64,000 nt of DNA, taken from Echiichthys vipera. Taxonomy: Eukaryota; Chordata; Actinopteri; Perciformes; Trachinidae. A program made the position numbers and the translations under genes. This document shows positions 1-11,596 of this stretch, piece after piece (position 1 is the first letter of the stretch; each line of letters begins with the position of its first letter). The notes under the pieces are model-generated. The model was not told the origin of the DNA. It made no database searches and saw only the letters and a program-made list of their open reading frames with translations. The stretch lies in contig OY829661.1 of assembly GCA_963691815.1 (NCBI GenBank), positions 3,837,001 to 3,901,000 on the forward strand, written 5' to 3'.

Positions 1-126
1 AAGATTGATTGGCCCTCAAGGAAATGATGTGAATCCGCAATCTTGGAATTAACAACTCATGCCCCTCCCTGCTTTTGATCTACTCCTCCTCATGTTCGTG
101 TTAACATCTCTGTGAACTACTTACAG
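1..126. repeat. chd1 intron end with a dispersed repeat copy
   Basis: This is the 3' end of a chd1 intron, closed by the acceptor ttacag at 121-126. Bases 1 to about 65 resemble 1826-1890 (shared pieces include 'ttggccct', 'gaggaaatgatg' and 'cttggaatt'), so both are copies of one short interspersed repeat. No coding content is visible. Confidence 0.5.
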
Positions 127-3100
127 GTTCGTTAAGAGTTACAAAAAATTTGGAGGACCACTGGAAAGGTAAGCTGCTGCAAATTTTCTTAATATTTTTT
201 AACAATAACACAGCGTGCCACTCCTTCTGCTCAACACGTGTCTTGGTCACTCAGGTTGGATGCTATTGCTCGTGATGCTGAACTTGTGGATAAGTCTGAA
301 CACGACCTCAAACGCTTGGCAGAGACAGTTCACAACGGCTGTGTGAGAACACTACGAGAAAACCCTTGTGGGCCAGAGAAGACTTCAGGTAACAAAACAT
401 ATTTGACAGCTGTCTTGGTAGGATTAAAAGGCTAATAAAGCATGAAACTTGATGACAGTGCATTGTTGTTTTTCCACTTGTCATCAGGGGGCAGAAGAGG
501 GAAGGTGAAGGGCCCCACATTCAGGATCTCTGGAGTCCAGGTGAATGCCAAGCTAGTTATCTCCCATGAGGAAGAGCTGGCTCCACTCCACAAGGCCATT
601 CCTGCTGACCCTGAGGAGAGAAAGAAGTAAGGTTCCTGACACACTGCATGATTTCTGTTAGGAGTGGGCATCAGAGCTTTTCTTTGTTGCCCTATGTTAA
701 GGCTTCACAATGAATTGATTATTCATCTCAATCACTATTTTGGTTTCCCCCAACTAAATGAACATGATTGACTGCGATATTGACATTTAAAATGCGAAAA
801 TGAAATGTCTGGAGCAGAGGAGAAGGTCTAGTCTTTTTTCGGGTGCAATTCTACTTTTTCTTTTTTACTACTTTGCTTTTTAACTGTATGCATTTGAATA
901 GGTACATGATTCCATGCCACTCGAAGGCAGCACACTTTGACATTGACTGGGGGAAGGAGGACGACTCCAGTCTCCTCATAGGAATCTATGAGTACGGTTA
1001 CGGCAGCTGGGAGATGATCAAGATGGATCCGGACCTCAATCTCACACACAAGGTGAGTTCAGGCACAATACAATCTTAAGTGTGATCGTGGATGATCGTG
1101 TATGGTAAGTCTATGTGACCCACTGCGCATGTGTAAAGGAGCATATTCCATTGTGTTGAAATGGATGTTGCTGCTGTTGTTGGTGTCGAGCAGAAGTTTC
1201 ATTAGTCTTAAAATGTACAGTTGTCATTGGAGTTGTTGACGTCACAGTGAGTGTTGGTCTGAGGGTCTCAAGATCTGCGGTTTGATTTTTTTGGCCTCCA
1301 CACTGGCTGGAAGCATTATTTTCTCCAGTGCTCTATCCGTCCCATTGTCGTGACACTGTCTCAGTAAACTCTTGGAGGGATTTTCTTCAAATTTGGCACA
1401 AATGTCCAGTTCCACTCAAAGATCAAGGTGATGTTCGAGGCCACAGTGTCGCAAGAATGTCTGAGCTAGAAGCTTGTTTCAGTGAGCCATGCATTGGTCC
1501 TCAGAGAAACCCACTGGAGTGGTGGAAGTCCAACAGGCACTGGTACAAAAAAGTGGGCGTTGTGTCAAAGCAGCAGCTGCTGATCCCTGCCACCTCTGTG
1601 CCAGAGGAGAACCTGTTCTCCACAGCAGGACTGATCAGTAACAGAATGGGGACCAGGATTTCATTACTTTTTTGTAAGGAAACAATGTTTTGAAGTTGTG
1701 CTTGTGAAAAAAGTAAAACCTTAAAGGGGAACTGTGACTGTTTTGATTGAGAATAAGCTTTAGGTGTTGGATAGGCACTGGAGGAAGATGCGTTGCGTTC
1801 TAGAAATGGATTTAGAAAAAAAAGTACTTGATTGGCCCTTGAGGAAATGATGCGATCCCTCGACCTTGGAATTCGTTTCTCGTACCCATCCACAGTGGGT
1901 TCATGAAAAGGTAACTGGTTACCAGTGGATGGGTGAAACAATACATCATTAAGTAAAATATATTCTAGCCAAATAGATTCGCCCCTACCCAAAAATATGT
2001 GTTGCTTCTGTACTGGCATTTGAAAGCAAAACAAGTGCAAACCAATGTAAGAGGGTGATGTATTTGCGTGCAGCCATTTATGAAAATGTCTACTGTGTCC
2101 ATTGTTGATCAGCTCCTACCAGACGACCCTGACAAGAAGCCACAGGCCAAACAGCTACAGACCAGAGCAGACTACCTCATCAAATTGCTAAGCAAAGACC
2201 TGGCCAAAAAGAAGCACAGAAACAAGCAGGGGCAGTAAGTCTTACGGTGACACTACATGTCAAGCTTCCGCTGCATCACTCACTAGAATGCATATATAGG
2301 AGTCATTTTCAAATGTTATGTCGAGGGGTTCAAATGTTTGTCTGCCAGAATCTTTCATACCTGTTTGTGTTTATGTAGGCCAATTCACGGAAGAGGAAAC
2401 CAAGAAGTAAAAAGAGCAAAACTCTGAAGCCAACTAAAACAGAGGAGGTGCTGAAGAGCACGTCCTCAGATCCCCCATCAGACAAGAGGTCAGATGATGA
2501 GGATGAGATCGAGGAGGAAAAGGTACATTTAAATACCACATGTACTGCATTGCTTGCTGCAGCGGGAACTTAATGTCTGTGTGTTAATGTTTTCAGTTTG
2601 GAGTTGGTGTGTAATGTGCTCTGACCCTTTCAGGAGGTGACACCAGTGAAGGCACCAAGCAGACGGGGCCGAGCCGATAGGGTGGTGGTGAAAGAGGAGG
2701 AAGAGGAGGAGGAGGAGGAAGATGAGGACGAGGAGCCTGAGCAGGAGGACGTTTCTTCATCAGGGGAGAGAGAGGTCAAAGAAAAAGAGATCAAAAAAGA
2801 GGGCAAAAAGGAGAAGAAGGAGGACAGTTGGGACATTAAAGAGCCAAAGGAGAAAAAAGAAACCAAGCCGGTTGAAACGGTTCATAAACCAGAGGAGAGC
2901 ATGGAAAAGGTGAACTATTCCTTTACTACCATGGACCAAAGTGTTGGTTCATCAAATGCATTAATAACTATGCTGAAGGTTGTCACTGTAAGTAAGTTAA
3001 AGGAAAAAGACAGGGGTTTGGGCATGAATTAATTGTCAAATCCTTTTCTCAGAACGAGTTAAAGACCGAACCAAGAACAAAGAAAGCCTCTGATGTGCCG

Positions 3101-6100
3101 GTGCATATAACAGCAAGTGGAGACAATGTGCCAGTGTCTGAGGAGTCTGAGGAACTGGACCAGAGGACCTTCAGTGTGGTAAACAATTCTTCACGTAGAA
3201 AATGTCTTTAGTTCAATGTTCATAGCCTGTTATATGTATCTGTTGTACTGTTTGTTATATATTGTATTTATACTAGGGATGGGCATTTTCAGTCATTTCA
3301 ACATTTGAATACTTGCATTACCTGATGAACAAGTACTCAAGTACTCTTAGGGAAAAAAACGAAATGAAAACGAGAGTTGTTGTTTTTTTACTCGTGCGGC
3401 TCACAGCAACGTCATGATTCTGTCACTTTCTGACTAAATAGTGTCATGGTAATTATATACTTATATTCTTTATTTCACAAACTAATGAAATTCTTTAAAG
3501 CAAGTCATTTGGTGCCATTAACGTCCAGATATAAATGTAAGACAGGTTCCTGTTGATACGAGTCCCCTGCAGACAGAAGCACCTCTTTCTCNNNNNNNNN
3601 NNNNNNNNNNNNNNNNNNNNNNNNNNNNNNNNNNNNNNNNNNNNNNNNNNNNNNNNNNNNNNNNNNNNNNNNNNNNNNNNNNNNNNNNNNNNNNNNNNNN
3701 NNNNNNNNNNNNNNNNNNNNNNNNNNNNNNNNNNNNNNNNNNNNNNNNNNNNNNNNNNNNNNNNNNNNNNNNNNNNNNNNNNNNNNNNNNNCGTGTCAGT
3801 GCACAGAGATGAGAGAGGGGACACGGTTGTCTGCCTCTACGGCCACAAATGAACCTCCGGTTGCTGCCGTTAAGTTTTGTGGAAGGCGAAGGCTTCGGCG
3901 ATTGGATTATTTTTACGAAGTCTCAGTACAAGCCACCGTCACGACAACAAGGGTGGAGAAAATGATTAAGACAGAGCGACAACGCTGAGGGCTGATTTAG
4001 AACATGTGTGAAAAGGCAACAGCAGTTCCTCACCGCTGTGTAGAGAATTCATTCAAACACGTGTGTGAGATGCAGAGGCTTCACTCTGTTATAGACTAGG
4101 CAGCAGTGAACCATTAGTCGAATAGTGGCGTCAACAACAAGTACTCGGGTAATCGTGCCCGTCCCTTATTTATACAGGGGTTTATTCTGACTAAAATGTC
4201 TCAGCATTGACTAATGGAATAGCCGCATCATTAAAACAGACTGTAATGACTAGGATAGAACAGTCAGGCTCAACTCGTTCTCCAAACGGTTTAATAAAGC
4301 TGTGGGTTGGAGTTGCTGGAGCTCACTCTTGTTTGTTTGCAGTGTAAAGAGAGGATGCGGCCGGTGAAAGCAGCTCTGAAGCAGCTGGACAGACCAGAGA
4401 AGGGGCTGTCGGAGCGCGAGCAGCTCGAACATACAAGACAGTGCCTCATAAAGATTGGAGACCACATCACCGAGTGTCTGAAGGAGTATTCAAATCCTGA
4501 CCAAATCAAACAGTGGAGAAAGTTAGTATTGTACACACACACACACACATGTTAAAGGGACCATCAACACAGAAAGCCCCTGAGGCACTGTCAGATGGTT
4601 TAACTGTGTTTGTCTTTTACAGAAACCTGTGGATATTTGTTTCCAAATTCACTGAGTTTGACGCCAGGAAGCTGCATAAACTGTATAAGCATGCAATCAA
4701 GAAAAGACAAGAGAATGCCCAGGTATGTGAAGACCCTAGGTGAATTCTTCATTTCGATTACAGCATGACATTCTTTACTAACATTAAAAATCCATCATGA
4801 CGACCGTTCTTTCTTCAGGCAATGGAGCAGAACACTAGAAGTCTAAACACCCACAGCTATAAAAATGCAGGTACGTAGTTACCCTCTCTTGTACTTGGAG
4901 AATAAGATTGAAATTGTCATTTTGTACTGATTAATGAATGGTCTTTGTTCTCAGATATTGAAAGGCTAAAGGACAACTCTCACCACGACGACAGCAGCAG
5001 AGACAGCTACAGCTCAGACAGGCATCAGCCCTCAGGTCGATACCATGACAGCAGCAGCAGTAAGGAGAGACACAGCTCAGAGTCACACAGGAAGAACACA
5101 GGAGGGGAGTCCAGGAAAAGGCCGTTCTCCTCCTTCAGCAACGGCAAAGACCACAGAGACAGAGACCACTACAGACCAGACAGCAGGGACAGAGACAGAC
5201 AGGACAGGTAAGGGACGACTGCTGCTTCCTGTTGTCACATCAGCTACCCTCTGATGTCAGCCTACCAAATTCAAGCCTGTTAAAGGATAAAGCTGTCACT
5301 GTTCTGTATTGTTCCAAAAATCCCAGAAAAATTACCCCAAGAATGTGTTGAATGTGTCGGTCACAGAGTAGAGGAGTCAGAATTCCTCGTGGGAATTCCA
5401 CAGTTTTACACCTTTAACAGATAAGCACATTTGTTTTAATGTTGTTCGTGCACACTGATGTTTAAAGTCAAACTTCCTCCTATGATTTGCATTCTCTGAT
5501 GTAAAAAAAACAACTTTTGTATGTCCTCTGGTAGAAATGCAGCGTTGTGTATAACTCACACTGCTCTTTTCTGTAATAATATTAATGGCTTTATGTTAGT
5601 TTCATAGGTGTTACCCCACACTTCACTACAATAATTGAAATAAGGCAGTATCATTGAGCAATATAACATTCACAATATGTGGCCAGGGAAAATATATTTG
5701 AATTTGTTCAAAATTTATAAGTACTTTGATAAGTTATATGTGATTTCCATGTCCATTCAAGTGGATTACCAAAGTCAATCCCAAAGGAAGGAGCCCATTG
5801 GTGCTTTGTTTTCTGTGTAGGGACTCTTCTCATGCTGCTGCAGAGGTTTGCTGTTATTTTCAGCAGTATTAGTGGTTAAAAAAGACCTTTGAATGTTTTC
5901 ACCGTACTGCCCCGAGCTAATCAATGTTAGCCACGTCCGGCTGTTAGCGACTCTACCGGATTTCTCACTAAAAAAACAGTGGGATGACCATGGGGTGATT
6001 TTTCACCAGAATTACACTCAAAGCACTGCCACCTTCAAAGGAATAAAAGCTTCAACCAACTAATCAGCCATCCGCCTAGTGCCTTTAATGGTCACATTGT

Positions 6101-6824
6101 AGTTAAACTGGTCAAAGTAAAACATCATTTATCTTCATATTAATATTTTCTAGCCCTATTACAATTATTTAACATTGTTATGGTCAGTTATTAAGATTTA
6201 GGTTGGGGTTTGCTAATCTGTCATTTAGGGCCCGCTTGGCAAAAATAACTAGTTGTGACGATTTATTTTTTTTATTTATTTTATAAAAAATAGCAGCAGT
6301 TTTAAAGGCATTCACTCCTTCGTTACATGTATGTTCTGTATTTTTGACTGATTCATGATATTGGAGAGTGATCATCTGAGCATCATTATTCTTATTTTCA
6401 TTAAAGAAATCTATAAAAAATGATTATGGTGCTTGTAGGCAGCACCACCTGATTGGGAGTGGGGTTTTGACACAGGTGTTTCCCCCTCTGTACTCTGTGT
6501 TGTTGTCTGAGTGTTGATGCTGAGGCTTTGTGTTCGTGCAGATACTACAACGACAGCAAGCACAGGAAGCTGGAAGAGTTCCGCTCCAGCAGAGACCACC
6601 GGTTGGACATCAAGGATCATTCCCATTCAGACCACCGCTCTTCCTACCGCTACCACTCGGACTGGCAGACAGATCAGCGAGCCTCAGCCAGCGGGCCCCG
6701 CTCTCCCCGAGACCAGCGCTCACCCTACGACTCCCGCTCGCCCATGGGACACCGTTCACCTTTCGACTACTCATCAGACCACAAGAGCACACCGGAGCAG
6801 ATCTGGAGCAGCCGCAAGACATAA
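127..6824 (+). CDS. chd1: chd1 (chromodomain-helicase-DNA-binding protein 1), 3' part, 13 exons
   Basis: CHD1 is a nuclear ATP-dependent nucleosome remodeller that binds H3K4me3. Only the part after the helicase is in the window. Exons with consensus GT/AG sites: 127-168, 255-388, 488-626, 902-1052, 2113-2234, 2379-2522, 2634-2909, 3053-3178, 4343-4521, 4623-4722, 4819-4870, 4955-5207, 6542-6824 (stop TAA). The first four encode the SANT/SLIDE-type DNA-binding region (FVKSYKKFGGPLERLDAIAR; EYGYGSWEMIKMDPDLNLTH). Exons 2379-3178 are a charged linker with a Glu/Asp run. Exons 4343-4722 encode the CHCT/DUF4208 domain (CKERMRPVKAALKQLDRPEK; NLWIFVSKFTEFDARKLHKL). The last two encode the His/Ser/Arg-rich tail ending STPEQIWSSRKT, which fits CHD1 rather than CHD2. 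All phases agree except exon 2113-2234, which is one base short. The 5' exons lie left of the window. Confidence 0.95.
1360..1700 (+). mobile_element. hAT transposase C-terminal remnant in a chd1 intron
   Basis: Frame residues NPLEWWKSNRHWY (about 1500-1540) followed by LLIPATSVPEENLFSTAG (about 1580-1635) match the C-terminal dimerisation region of hAT transposases, whose usual form is 'W(W)..., (I)PATS.PSER.FS.AG'. The start at about 1360 is a common fish repeat motif (tcttcaaatttggcacaaat). The rest of the transposase is missing, so this is a fossil piece inside the 1053-2112 intron and not a gene. Confidence 0.65.
1826..2112. repeat. second copy of the window-start repeat plus unique intron
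   Basis: About 1826-1890 is the second copy of the repeat at 1-65. The remainder up to the acceptor ttgatcag at 2105-2112 is intron with no recognisable coding content. An open - strand frame across 1501-2040 lacks any known motif and overlaps the hAT remnant, so I do not call it. Confidence 0.4.
2113..2234 (+). other. chd1: chd1 exon with an apparent 1-nt deletion in an A run
   Basis: The exon starts in phase 0 after AAG at 1052 and is followed by a phase-0 exon (2379, GCC AAT TCA). It should therefore be a multiple of three but is 122 nt. Read as given it ends in a different frame, and the next exon then hits TGA within about 17 codons. The likely site is the A run at 2206-2210. One more A there would restore phase and give residues closer to other CHD1 proteins after DLAKK. 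The simplest explanation is a homopolymer error in the assembly. A real frameshift allele cannot be excluded from this sequence. Confidence 0.8.
3274..4167. mobile_element. hAT-type MITE with 8-bp target duplication (spans the assembly gap)
   Basis: The element begins TAGGGATGGGCA at 3274 and ends TGCCCGTCCCTT at 4167, an imperfect terminal inverted repeat. It is flanked by the direct repeat atttatac at 3266-3273 and 4168-4175. An 8-bp duplication is the hAT signature. No transposase frame is visible in the readable part, so it is non-autonomous as far as can be seen. It sits in the chd1 intron 3179-4342, and its centre is the 200-N gap. Confidence 0.75.
3592..3791. other. Assembly gap (200 N)
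   Basis: There are exactly 200 N inside the hAT-type MITE. The round number suggests a gap of unknown size. It does not interrupt an exon. Frames of X residues crossing it are meaningless. Confidence 0.99.
5208..6541 (+). other. Long chd1 intron, mostly unique, with one repeat block
   Basis: The donor is at 5208 (gtaagg) and the acceptor gtgcag ends at 6541. The only structure I recognise is 5755-5925, a block that recurs in inverted and direct form at 60043-60350. The rest is AT-rich with no coding signal. Confidence 0.6.
5755..5925. repeat. Dispersed repeat, family shared with 60043-60350
   Basis: The block from 'gtggattaccaaagtcaatc' through 'ctgctgcagaggtttgctgt' and 'cagcagtattagtgg' reappears reverse-complemented at about 60043-60163. 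The part 'ggactcttctcatgct.ctgcagaggtttgctgttatttt', with the nearby 'accgtactgccccgagctaatca', reappears in direct orientation at about 60272-60345. This is an uncharacterised interspersed repeat. Confidence 0.7.
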
Positions 6825-8085
6825 CAGGAGCTGCCCAGGTCTGCTAGTAGCAGCCATAGACTACACAACACAGCAAATGCCTTACAGGGACTGTGGACTC
6901 CAAGCGGAAGAGTTTTTTGAAGCACTGTGTATCAGTCAGTTCAGCATGGCTGTCATCTCCTCGCTTCAGCTGCAGCTCATCTTGGGAACCTGGGGAGATG
7001 AGCGGCTCAGGCCAGGCAACAAATAAAAAAAAGCATATTTTTGTATTAAAGAGTTTAAAGCTGCACCGTTGTGTTCGACAACGTGCAGCAATTTTTTTGT
7101 TATTTTTTATAAACTTTTTTTAACTCTGGAAACTGACACAATTGACCCTGAGTGCTGCCTCATATTCCCACCAACCAATGACACTGGATCCTGTATATGA
7201 CTGTTCTCTATGTTTGTCTGTCTCTGTCTCTCTATCATGCTTAATGTGATTATCTACCTTATTTAAGTGTTGACTCGATGAGAAGTCAGTTGTCACATGA
7301 ATCGCATTACCAGTTGATGTAAAGGTGTCTGGTTGAATCCACCACCTGAAGTACCTCATTTAAAGCATTTCTCATTTCCTCAGCAGGTTTTCTCTTTCCA
7401 CCAGGCGTGATTTATTTAAAAACATATCTTAGCTGTATAAAATAACCTGGATTGCTTTTTTTGGAGAGCGAGGTGTATCATGTTTTTTTTTTTCAACCAG
7501 TAATAATGTTGTAAATTTTTGTAAAATAGTAAATCAGTGGTCTTTTTCCTCAGGCTTTTTGGATTTATTATGACTCTACTTTTCCCCCATCAACTCAGGC
7601 TTTTTGTCGTTCTACGAGTGAGTTCTGTATAATAGTTCTTTCATGATAATGCTTCAGAATGTAACTTTTGGTAAAGGGAAAGTTCTTTAATAATACTCAG
7701 TTTTATTCACTAGTGCTTAGTTCTTTTGCCTCAGTGTGTTGAAATCAGTGAGTTGGAAGGAACTGACTTTTGAAATCAGTCTGAAAAAAGCCAGTTGTCT
7801 TTCAATAGAAGCACCTGTTAGATCTTAAATAAACGCAACTTTTTACATATTCTTTTTTTCTTGACCTTTCAGTTTTCTTTTCTACGTAGGCAATAATGTC
7901 AATGTTTCTATGCAGCCAAGTATATTTGTGGTGAACCACCCAACTGAATGAAGTCACTGTTACGGTTCACACTGTTGTACATAAATTTCCTCTATATTTC
8001 AAAATGAATTTACACTGAAAGTGCATGAATTTTTATGAACTGTTTTATATAGTTGTTTATGAAGCCATTAAAATCAATCACTGTA
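6825..8085 (+). other. chd1: chd1 3' untranslated region with polyadenylation signals
   Basis: AT-rich non-coding sequence follows the stop. Candidate poly(A) signals are AATAAA at 7022-7027, AATAAA at 7828-7833 and ATTAAA at 8067-8072. I see no repeat in this stretch, which fits a unique 3'UTR. Its real end cannot be fixed without transcripts; alternative ends are likely given the spread of signals. Confidence 0.6.
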
Positions 8086-8936
8086 CTCACTCGTACCAAC
8101 TCTCTTCAACAGCGTCACCTTTTTGATTCTGCCAGAAATCAGACATCACACTGTTGCTGCATAGAAGCGTCCATTGCTTTGACCTGCTGTGTCACTGGTC
8201 TTTCCATACACATGAGCTGGCTTGACTCAGCCCAGCAGGCAGGGCTTTGCACTGCCGTTATCACAGGCTTACCTGACTGAAGGTGTGTCTTCACTGGCTG
8301 CTCAGGTTTTCTATTCATTATTAACACAGTGGAGGGGAAGCATCTTTACATCAAGAAAGAAACAAGGAAAAACAGAATAATCTTTAAATCCATGAAAATA
8401 ACAAGGGCCCAGTGAAATATCACTTGTTCTGATACCTGCTCCCCCCTAATGTTTATTTCCTTGTTCCCTTTTAAACTCTAACGTGATAAAATCAAGGTGT
8501 TGAAACAATGAAAGAGAAAACGCACACTGCACTCTCAACCCTTTCCCCTTGCCACCCAGGAATCCCATGTCCCTTGCATATAAAATAAACACCTTTCAGA
8601 CAAAGAAATAGCAAATAAATGTTAATTTCCTCCATCATATAATGATCTCCACAGAAGTAGCATAGAATATACATAAAATATATGCATACATACGAAATAA
8701 CCAAATGGTATACACATATACTGTGTACTGAACAAAGTATATGCAAACATAGACTAAGTATATACAAACAAAGCTGAAAAAGACAATGTGACCACACGTA
8801 TTGACATGTCATTCATTTTCTCTAATAGCTTTGACCTGCAGTCAATATTAGATGTTCTGGCAGAATATTTGCGTGCTGTGAAACCAGCTATAGGAGACGC
8901 TTATTAATTATAGTTAGCTTTAAAGACGAGCAGTCC

Positions 8937-9500
8937 CCAAAGCAATTTCAGTCAGAAGCAACTGGACTTGGTTATTTGTCTAGGAAGACGTTTCACCTCT
9001 CATCTAAGAGGCTTCATCAGTTCATGTACGCATCTGACCAGGCTGGGACTGGTCCAACTATCTGGTGTGGAGATCCAGGTATTTAACCTCTCACAAGGCC
9101 GATGATGTCACTGGAACCCTTTGTGCTCCACGTGCCCACTCTAACGCCCGTCGTTAGAGTGACAGTCGTTGGTGGGAAGTTGGTTTCGACTTCGTTAGTG
9201 CTCTATTGAGTCTGAACGACAGTCGTTGGAGTCACAGGAGGCCATTTGTGAACAGTTGTTCTTTGAGGTTAGATTGTTGAATCTCCTGGGAAGGGATGAA
9301 AGGGCCATCGCTAAACCGAGGAGGAGGTCACCACTATAAGACACCACTTATCTCCAATTTACAATGCTGCCCTTTCATTCCTTCATGAACTGATGAAGCC
9401 TCTTGGATGACAGGTGAAACGTCTTCCTGACAAACAACCAGTCCAGTTGCTTTTGACTGAAATTGCTTTGAGGATAACGATGACCTGGACACGAGAACAT
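8937..9500. mobile_element. Short, palindromic Penelope-related copy
   Basis: Bases 8940-9010 (aaagcaatttcagtc ... gaagacgtttcacctctcat) are repeated in reverse complement at about 9385-9470 (caggtgaaacgtcttcct ... gactgaaattgcttt). The same sequence bounds the GIY-YIG-bearing Penelope-like copy at 43452-44420. Internally, the piece 'gggaagggatgaaagg' is followed after a short spacer by its own inverted continuation (aatttacaatgctgccctttcattcc). The copy carries no ORF. It reads as a rearranged, internally deleted derivative of the 43-44 kb element. Confidence 0.65.
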
Positions 9501-9552
9501 TCATTGAGTAGAAGCAAACACTTTGAGTGAGGGAAGGCTTCTTCGATGGTAT

Positions 9553-9876
9553 TTAACATGAGGGAAGAGACATTATCCAAAATCTATAAACCTCTGGACA
9601 ATGCCAGACCATTAGATAAAAAGTAGCAATGGTATTGTCTGGACAGAAATCACAATACGGATTAACTGATTTTCTGATTTTCATTTGCTGTAATCTTCGA
9701 GGAGTTAAATAGGACCTATGCTTAAGTTTATAGTGTATCATTTGATGGTAAGGATTTCTGGATGACAGGGATACATTTGTCCGTATAGCGTGCCAGTCTA
9801 TTTTGGCCGTTTTTGTATTTTGAAAGCATTTCTTGTCACAGAAGCTAATCATTTCATAAAATGTACCCAAGTTCAT
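9553..9876 (-). mobile_element. LINE (L1/Tx1-type) ORF2 C-terminal fragment
   Basis: On the - strand a 107-codon open frame contains IHYKLKHRSYLTPRRLQQMK, then NPYCDFCPDNTIATF, then WHCPEVYRFW. The YLTPRRL, C..C and W.CP..., F/RFW spacing is the usual C-terminal zinc-knuckle-like tail of L1/Tx1-clade LINE ORF2 proteins. There is no reverse transcriptase upstream, so this is a truncated relic. Confidence 0.6.
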
Positions 9877-9899
9877 GTCTGCTGTTGCTATTTACAAGC

Positions 9900-11330
9900 T
9901 TGTGAGCAGCAACAGTGGATAAACACATTTAATATGCTGTAAATTTCCTGTTTTCTTATTTTAAAGCTCTTATGCTCTTAGCAAATTCAGGAAATGTTTC
10001 CTCAGTAGTAACTCAGCACGACTCCTAGACAGCTGGAAGCCTGTAGTCTGTGTATCATCCGATCATTCAATCATTCTATTTAATCTGGAATGGAAAAACA
10101 AAAAATACCCTGGTTTATTCATTTTTATGTTTTAAACAAACAAACAAACCAAAAAAAAAAGGAAACAGCCAATCAGAAAAAAGAGAAAACCAAAATCAGT
10201 CAAATAATGTGTAGTTGAGATCAAAATGAAAGCCTAGTTCAAAGACATGTGTGCCCTGAGCCAGATCGCCTGAAATAAGGGTTAGAACGTAGGACATTTT
10301 TGTCTAGATGAAGCTTTCTATCGTGTATTTAGTCAATGAAATGTACACACAGCACAGATGTCACCACTTTTTCTTTGGGGACATTTTAGGGGAATCTGAG
10401 CTTCCCTTACAGTCTGAGAGCAATCACCACTGCGGGGACACCATTGAAAGTTTACATCAGAGTCATGCCTTTGCTACTTTCAGGATTATGTGTAGCCACT
10501 CTGTATTTCCCTGTCACTGAAAAGTGTCTTATTTCTTAGGATTTTTTTTGTTATTTGAAATTTTTCATCTTGTGTAATAAAAAAGAAGTGCCTGGATCAG
10601 AATGCTGGATCGGCCTCATTCATCACATATCCGATCCAGCTAATAGTCAGTATCAGAGCCGATATCAGATCCCGGTATGAGATCAGTGCATCTCTAGTTC
10701 TGACCGTGGTTATGTTTGTTCTGATTTTCTTGGTCGACCAGGATAGCCTCAGCGACTGAATAACATAATTAATAACCAATATTTTACAAGTGCGCACATG
10801 TGTGCTTTAAGTCTGCCGCCTGTTAATGACACCAGCAAGTTACTCCAGATTCTAATTCTAAATGTGTCAGCATTCAGCAAGGAGAAGGAACGGGCCGCCA
10901 TGGGCAGGTAGCTAGGCTAACGTTCCGTCCATGTTAAGGTGGTAGGCAAAGTTTCTCTTTTAAAGTTTGCATGTGACCTTCTTGGGGTCATCCTTGTTCT
11001 TTTCAAAATGATCCCATATTTTAGACGTCTTCACCGACATGATTGGCTTTTAATTATTAACTGTCTTACCTCGATGTTGAAGAGACCTGCAGTCTTAAAA
11101 AACTTTTCACTTAATTTTGACAAGACACCTCTCTAAATGTTTTTCTCTTTTCCTGTGACCAATGCACTAATGAAATTTTGGTCTGCTAATGATTTTCTGG
11201 TCGACCAGTGCTTGGTCAGCCCAATTGGTTTTACTCAGTGATTTGATGCTATGGAAACATGATGAGGATGAGTGATTGATAGTTGGGCAGTTGAAGCACA
11301 CACGACTAAAATAATCAAACACAGAGAACA
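9900..11330. other. Intergenic interval between chd1 and reep5 3' ends
   Basis: This is the convergent space between the chd1 3'UTR and the reep5 3'UTR. Around 10600-10700 there is a degenerate repeat with internal 'gatccggtat/gatcagtgcat' motifs of the kind scattered in fish genomes, and 'ggtcgacca' recurs at 10731-10741 and 11200-11210. I see no gene. Confidence 0.5.
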
Positions 11331-11347
11331 ACTCCAGCAAGTTTGTT

Positions 11348-11596
11348 TTTATTTGATTCATAAAGCGCATCAGGGCCAGCGTACAGTTGTCCTCCAGCCC
11401 TCCAGAAGGCAAAGTTAAATATGTAAACTGACCTGGGACATGGCTTGAAATGATACATGTGACACATATAACATCTAATACAAGCTGGATGAAGATTAAG
11501 GTTACATATTCAACACAATCTCTTAAAAACAAACAGTTTCAAGGCAACATTTCAGAGGCAGCTCCAGAGAGACACTGTGGACAGGAATCCTCCTCC
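11348..11596 (-). terminator. reep5: reep5 3' untranslated region and poly(A) signal
   Basis: Sequence 3' of the reep5 stop (TAA, 11599-11597 on the - strand). The first clear AATAAA on the - strand is at 11353-11348, about 245 nt after the stop, so the mature 3'UTR is probably about 260-270 nt. No repeat overlaps it. Confidence 0.6.

Noticed and set aside
238..435. A free-standing 65-codon gene
   Set aside because: It is chd1 exon 255-388 read on into both flanking introns.
1501..2040. A 179-codon - strand frame in a chd1 intron
   Set aside because: No recognisable domain; it overlaps a hAT relic and a dispersed repeat.
4534..4549. Short (CA)n next to a chd1 splice donor as a splicing regulator
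   Set aside because: Only about eight units; nothing in the sequence supports a function beyond chance.
6511..7026. A 171-codon frame overlapping the chd1 last exon
   Set aside because: It is an alternative frame of the CHD1 Ser/His/Arg-rich tail; the CHD1 frame ends in the conserved WSSRKT.
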